From Synanceia verrucosa (taxonomy: Eukaryota; Chordata; Actinopteri; Perciformes; Synanceiidae): a stretch of DNA of 64,000 nt. The position numbers and the translations under genes are program-made. This document shows, in pieces, positions 60,301 through 64,000 of this stretch (its first letter is position 1; the number at the start of each line of letters is the position of its first letter). The notes below the pieces were generated by a model, which was not told the DNA's origin, did not search any database, and saw nothing but the letters and a program-made list of their open reading frames with translations. Location of the stretch: positions 21,718,169 through 21,782,168 of the forward strand of contig CM056556.1 in assembly GCA_029721515.1 (NCBI GenBank), in the 5' to 3' direction.

Positions 60301-62589
60301 TTGTTTCAGCAGCTATTTCCCATCATCACCCTTGTCTCCTTTTTCAATTGTTCTCTTTGTTCCATAGATGAATGCAGAGGTACAGGACGAGTTGTTGATG
60401 CTCCTGCGTAGCCAGCAGAGGGAGTTAACTGAACTGCGTGGACAGATTGAAGCCATGCAGAGCACCATTATGGCTCAAGTGGAACACGTGCTTACCAACC
60501 ACCAGGAGCAAGAACGTATCCTTTAGGCTTTTCCCTGCTCACGGCACTTGTTTTGGTAGTTCTGCATTTTCACAAACTTTTAGGAAAAACTTGAGCCCAC
60601 TCTCCAGCCAAGGCTTAGTGTTATGTCACTATTAAAAGACACATTTAAAATGAGCAAAACGCCTCAAGCAATGTGTGTTTGTTTTTGGGCCCACAGACTG
60701 ATGCTTGGAGTTACCTAAAACGCATTAACTTAAATGTGAGTACAGTAAGTTGCGTAAGGAAAGACTGATAATTGGAACCCATAGTTGTGTTCAAAGTCAT
60801 ATACTAATGTACCGCATGCTACATACTACATGCTACATACGCCATACTCAATCAGAATGCACAGCATGGTTTTCTTTGGAAGTTTATTTTAACACTAAAC
60901 TGTATCATTTATATTTTATTAAAATCATATTTTTTTTATTTAGATGTCTGCATCGCTGTCTGCCATCCTACATTCTGAAGAGTGGCAGTGTATCTCAGGA
61001 CGACTGAGTATGGCCGTTAAGCTCATATTAATTCTTGCTAATCTAGTATACATCTGGGCATTTCTTACATACACAAACCACATACTATGCAGTTATTGCA
61101 CCACTAATTTTACGCCATACGAAGCACAAATACTATGAGATATGAGAAACACAGCCTGTGTCTTTTCTGACAAACCCATTCAAACGTAATGATGACGAGT
61201 TGTCTTCCTGTTCTTATGAGCCTTGACCTTTCGTGACCTCAGAGCACAGACTAGAGCGAGTTCTGGCAGAGAGTCAGAATCACCAGCAGCAGCTTCAGGA
61301 ACAGCTCAGCCAGCAGCTCAGCCACACCCTCAGCTCGGTGCTCAGCAACAGAATAGACAAAGTGCTACGAGAGGAAATGAAGAAAACGGTCCCACAAAGT
61401 AAGCCCACACCTTAACACACATCTTTCAGAGCAAATCAGCAATCACAGAAACTGTGCAAGAGCAGTCATTTACACCAGTGACCACATGATGGTGGTATTG
61501 CACCATTTTGTTGTTAGTATGTTACAGAAGAGGATGGGTTAGCAGTCATTCTCTGGCATGGCACAAATCAATCGTTCCTAATATGAAAATGCCCTAAATT
61601 AGGGTTGTTGAGTACCAGACTCCAGCTCTCTCTTTTTGCCAAATTTAACCCCTATACCTGATTGTGTGAAGTGTTGTATTCATCTTTGGAATGCTTGGTA
61701 GAATATGTTTCCTTTAAGTTGTGAGTTCAGGGCTTGCTGCAGCTGACTGGGTGGCTCACTGTGTCTGACCAGATAGATGAAACATAGTGTTTAATAAGGA
61801 CATTATCAAAGAAACTGTATCTGATGTGGATGGGTCATGTCATGACCTGTTCGCTTAATGAGATCAGTCGCACAGCTTTGATCAAAATTAGCCGTAAACA
61901 TGATTAGTAGGCCCTTGATAATTTTCTTCCTTTTACCTTTTCCACAAAATCTTTTTTTTTTTGTGCAACATGAAAAAAACAGTCTGTACATCAGTAAATT
62001 ACAATGCGTTTGCATGTTTGAGATTACCTCAAGGCATGGGATGAATTAGATAAAGCAAAGCCAGCTGAGGCGTGTTGGACTGCCTCACTAAATTGAAGCA
62101 GCAGAGATGTAGTTTTGCCTCGCCCTGTAATTCGATAATGAGATGCTCTTGTCTTTTTTGCCTAATTGGAGTGAGTTCTTGCTAATGTGTCTTGCTTATT
62201 CCTCTCTCTCTCTAGCTATCTCCAAGAGTCTGGACCCAGTGACCAGTCAGCTAAGCAACACAATCGCTGCTAAGCTGACCGCGGTGGAGATCACCCTGAA
62301 GGAGAACGTCAGCAAGGTGGTCAAATCCAAGGTAAGCGGCTGAGCTCTGTCCTATCCGAAACACCTTACACGAATGCCTCCTCTTTCCTGTCCTTCTCAG
62401 CGTGCCTGCTTCCTTTTTTACAGAACACAACGGACGCCATTGGTCGAGCAGCAGCCGAAGCAATGCAGGGGCCCATCCAGGCAGCCTACAAAGACGCCTT
62501 CCAGAGCATCGTGCTGCCTGTGTTTGAAAGAGGATGCCAGTCCATGTTTCAACAAATCAATGACAGCTTTAAGCAAGGCACACAAGAAT
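42243..62589 (+). CDS. edc4: EDC4 (enhancer of mRNA decapping 4), 26 coding exons, 3' end beyond the window
   Basis: EDC4 (Ge-1/Hedls) is the P-body scaffold that links DCP1 and DCP2 for mRNA decapping. Exons: 42243-42330, 44385-44547, 44737-44848, 46342-46441, 48801-48987, 49245-49392, 49476-49580, 50293-50405, 50568-50651, 50768-50863, 52773-52872, 53236-53416, 53550-53616, 53773-53864, 54744-54913, 55080-55159, 56154-56289, 56381-56676, 56801-57028, 58544-58645, 59195-59338, 60024-60060, 60368-60515, 61243-61398, 62216-62331, 62424-62589. Every junction agrees in phase with no stop; about 1138 residues are present. Exons 4-14 form the WD40 region (YDWEHKYYYGRLIAVSNSFV; LSPDGTVLATASHDGYIKFW; VPFWRFLITGADQN). 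Exons 15-21 are the Ser-rich linker (SRSPDVISSAST type). Exons 22-26 start the helical C-terminal oligomerisation region. The final part (about 260 residues in human) lies to the right. Confidence 0.97.
42331..44384. other. EDC4 intron 1, with degraded DNA-transposon pieces
   Basis: 43125-43215 (GTGTCAATCTCATTTTGATGGGCCACATTC) resembles a fish hAT-type terminal sequence. 43545-43665 (AAGGAGGAATGCAAGTTGAA ... GCACCAGGTTCC) resembles another MITE end. GCTAGC-rich sequence occurs at 42415-42440. No gene. Confidence 0.4.
45095..45590 (+). repeat. Two direct copies of a ~105-bp unit in EDC4 intron 3
   Basis: 45108-45215 and 45468-45575 share CCTTTATAAT..AGACACTG..GACTATGG and CATGTCCTATAACCTCTTCA, at roughly 85% identity with a 360-base period. 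Likely an internal duplication within a dispersed repeat. Confidence 0.7.
46485..46660. mobile_element. MITE-like fragment
   Basis: AT-rich TTGATAATTAATAAATC ... GATTAGTCAACTATTAATTG pattern found in many fish introns; a similar piece is at 62927-63180. Confidence 0.4.
46718..47930. mobile_element. hAT-like MITE, 1.2 kb, in EDC4 intron 4
   Basis: Ends TAGGGGGGGTCCCGAT and ATCAGGACACCCCTA are near-complementary. They are flanked by 8-base duplicates GCTCAGAT (46710-46717) and GCTCAGAA (47931-47938), the hAT signature. Internal tracts include poly-T (47430-47460). No transposase seen. Confidence 0.78.
49721..50057 (-). mobile_element. Family A tRNA-derived repeat in EDC4 intron 7
   Basis: CCATCTATCCAGTTTCTACC to GTGCTCACCACTACACCACT; minus orientation, antisense to EDC4. 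Confidence 0.85.
51230..52565. mobile_element. hAT-like MITE interrupted by an L1 fragment, EDC4 intron 10
   Basis: GGGTGTCCCGATCTGATATT with GCATCTAAAATCTC and CCAATACAAGCAGTCCA is the inverted counterpart of the right end of the MITE at 46718-47930. The other side (52400-52560: TGATATCGGATCAATATTGG, CTCAAGGCTACAATATCGGC) completes it. An L1 piece splits it. Confidence 0.65.
51499..52180 (-). pseudogene. 3' end of an L1-type retrotransposon, antisense, nested in the hAT MITE
   Basis: Flanking direct repeats CTTCTTAGTTATTTTT (51482-51497 and 52181-52196) are the target duplication, with poly-T on the left as the complement of the tail. On the minus strand 51925-52128 encodes the L1 ORF2 C-terminal signature (RRAVLLRWRDAALPSHAQWL, then NVWGPFLEHF). 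A 5'-truncated copy, the usual outcome of target-primed reverse transcription. Confidence 0.85.
54055..54190 (-). mobile_element. LINE/SINE 3'-tail fragment
   Basis: TTTATTTATCCCCCATTGGG followed by GGAAATTCACCC is the inverted form of a common fish LINE/SINE tail. Confidence 0.5.
54278..54310. repeat. (TG)n microsatellite in EDC4 intron 14
   Basis: About 16 TG units. Confidence 0.95.
55208..55948 (-). mobile_element. DNA-transposon-like element carrying a RecQ-type helicase fragment
   Basis: Left sequence CTAGCTTGGTCTTACCAGAC and right sequence GGGCTACGGCCAGGCTAG are approximate inverted ends, with TGACCAG and TGACAAG outside. On the minus strand 55532-55966 is open. Its second half reads like the start of a RecQ/SF2 helicase (KSEQDECLTSFIAGKD, then VVLLPTGFRKSLIFQLAPL), i.e. 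motif I with the usual glycine before K replaced by R. It ends at 55532. This is not a host helicase gene: it is one fragment inside an EDC4 intron on the other strand. Confidence 0.6.
57540..57675. repeat. Short tandem duplication (AACTCGTCAATGGCACTC)
   Basis: The unit occurs at 57599-57616 and 57643-57660 within a dispersed-repeat-like stretch in EDC4 intron 19. The rest of that intron (57030-58543) shows poly-T tracts and nothing coding. Confidence 0.6.
58745..59107 (+). mobile_element. Family A tRNA-derived repeat, full length, EDC4 intron 20
   Basis: GGCGGCACAGTGGTGTAGTG head, GGGTTTGATTCCCGG box, GGATAGGCTCCAGCCCCCCC-type tail region and a (GGAT)n end. The only family member in the EDC4 sense orientation here. 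Confidence 0.88.
59396..59445. repeat. (AAT)n/(ATT)n microsatellite
   Basis: AATAATAATAATAATAATAA then TTATTATTATTATT; an imperfect palindrome. Confidence 0.9.
60770..61140. repeat. MITE-like stretch in EDC4 intron 23
   Basis: Repeated CATGCTACATACTACATGCT at the left and CATACACAAACCACATACTA at the right. Resembles non-autonomous elements dispersed in fish genomes; ends unclear. Confidence 0.4.
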
Positions 62590-64000
62590 GTAAGGCAGTC
62601 TTGCCAAAAATGTTGTGGTTTTTATCAGCACATCAGTGTCAAAATGTGACCCAGATGACCACTGCAACACAAATTAAGCTGGCTTACCATCAAAAAGTAA
62701 CACGACATGATGAGGGCAGCTGTGGTCGCAGCAGTTAACACACCCTGCAGTCTGCAGTTCGGTATGTCCGCCTGTGCAGCAGAGGAAAATTAATCTAAGA
62801 GCATTTTTCTCCACAGTAAATATCTGTGTTTGATGCTTATATATTTATAATGTAATCATCATGAAACAATCAGAAAATAACTTTGTCTTTTATATAATGG
62901 GTGGAACTTTCTCAGTGGTCGAAATTAAGGCTGCAACAAATGATCATTTCCTCAGTCTTTTAATCTGTCGAGTATTTCCTTGATTAATTGATAAGTTGCT
63001 GTCCTCAAAGCTCTCTTTTTGTCCATAACTCAAAGACCTTCATATGACATTTTACTGTCATAAAAGAGTAAAGAATCCAGAGAATATTCACATTTCAGAA
63101 GCCAGAATCAGAAGTTTTACTTTTCTCCTTAAATTATTCCTCAAACAGATTAATCAATTTAATTATTAATTGATAATATAAAACTAAAAATGCAATGAGT
63201 TCCTCAAAGGGTTTGTATTGCCAAGATAAATGTCCTGAGTCAAAACTGGGGCTTTTGTAGACTTTCTATTCATTGACTGGGTGTCCACACACAATTTTGG
63301 AACTGTCCCTGGAAGCTGTTCTGGTCGCCCACTGTGCCCTTTTTGAGACACTTGTTGTTGGTACTGTGTTTATATTGGTCCTTCCCCTGTACCTAGGCCT
63401 GAAGTCAGAATCTCCTCATCTGGAAGTCTAATTGAATAACCATCTCTTTGGAAAAAGCTCAGGGACATCTTTTGTAATGAAGCCTTTTCAGACTGAGCCA
63501 GGGCACTGATGTGTTGATAAGCAGTTGGTTTATTCTGAGATTGCGCCTATGCCCACCTCTGGAAGCTGACAGCTAAATTTTTATGTAAATATCTACCAAG
63601 GCTGTCATAAAATCTACAGAGAGGAGACGCTCGTTACTGCAGTAAATAAGGAAGCCACATTATTGTGCTCTTGCGAGCTTGTTCCACCATCAGCTTCAGC
63701 TTTTTTGTGGAAATATTGCGAACTTTTTTTATTCGAGTATGCCATCGACTTTGTCTGATGCGTGGCGAAACGTCCTACATAATTCGTATTGGTGCATATA
63801 ATACATGCATCCTGCAGTGCTCTCCCTAAATATGAATCTAAAGGTATATAATGATTAGAACTTTCTGGATTTGATTGAAAATAGCTTAAAGTTCTTGTTT
63901 TATAGCTGGTACGAATTCCTGATAGTAGTGCATCAGACAGGTGCTCCTGATACCTCTGTGAAATATACAGATTGGAGCAAACCAATCTGTAAAGTTTGAA
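62590..64000. other. EDC4 intron 26 (partial), no further exon seen
   Basis: 62927-63180 is MITE-like (GGCTGCAACAAATGATCATT ... GATTAATCAATTTAATTATT). A 123-codon open frame on the minus strand at 63614-63985 shows no recognisable domain. The exon that should continue EDC4 lies outside the window. Confidence 0.5.

Noticed and set aside
63614..63985. 123-codon minus-strand frame
   Set aside because: No recognisable domain, lies in an EDC4 intron, composition like the flanking non-coding DNA.
1..64000. CRISPR array, operon or prokaryotic signals
   Set aside because: No spaced direct-repeat array; spliced vertebrate genes throughout.

Overview
This is a vertebrate nuclear window, almost certainly from a teleost fish. 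The genes have many short exons, GT/AG introns and no operons. The gene order RANBP10 - TSNAXIP1 - NUTF2 - EDC4 is that of human 16q22.1. The introns are full of fish-type mobile DNA: Tc1-like, hAT-like and Harbinger-like elements, tRNA-derived SINEs, L1 and L2-like tails, and a DIRS tyrosine-recombinase retrotransposon. The species cannot be named from the sequence alone.

Layout. 1-308: first coding exon of RANBP10 on the minus strand. 309-1364: head-to-head intergenic space with a near-consensus RFX X-box. 1365-9620: TSNAXIP1 on the plus strand, 11 coding exons in phase. 9621-13900: no gene seen; CENPT and THAP11, which lie here in human, were not found. About 13940-29255: NUTF2, with a non-coding leader exon, four coding exons and a 127-residue product. 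Its first intron holds a 5.6-kb antisense DIRS element. 29880-39093: a decayed tandem segmental duplication. It carries relics of TSNAXIP1 intron and exon sequence, the NUTF2 leader exon, and a complete second NUTF2 coding set with an open 123-codon frame. 39094-42100: repeats and no gene. 42243-62589: EDC4 on the plus strand, 26 coding exons in perfect phase, running off the right edge.

The host genes are independent units: a Ran-binding scaffold, a testis/cilium-associated coiled-coil protein, the RanGDP import factor and the decapping scaffold. The most interesting item is the second NUTF2 copy (35401-38178). All splice sites and the frame are kept, yet it has lost the residues NTF2 uses for RanGDP (E42, D94) and FxFG nucleoporins (W7), and replacements far outnumber silent changes. 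The second is the DIRS element, whose inverted termini and internal complementary region can all be read directly. All exon boundaries were read by eye from splice motifs and phase; no search or alignment program was run.
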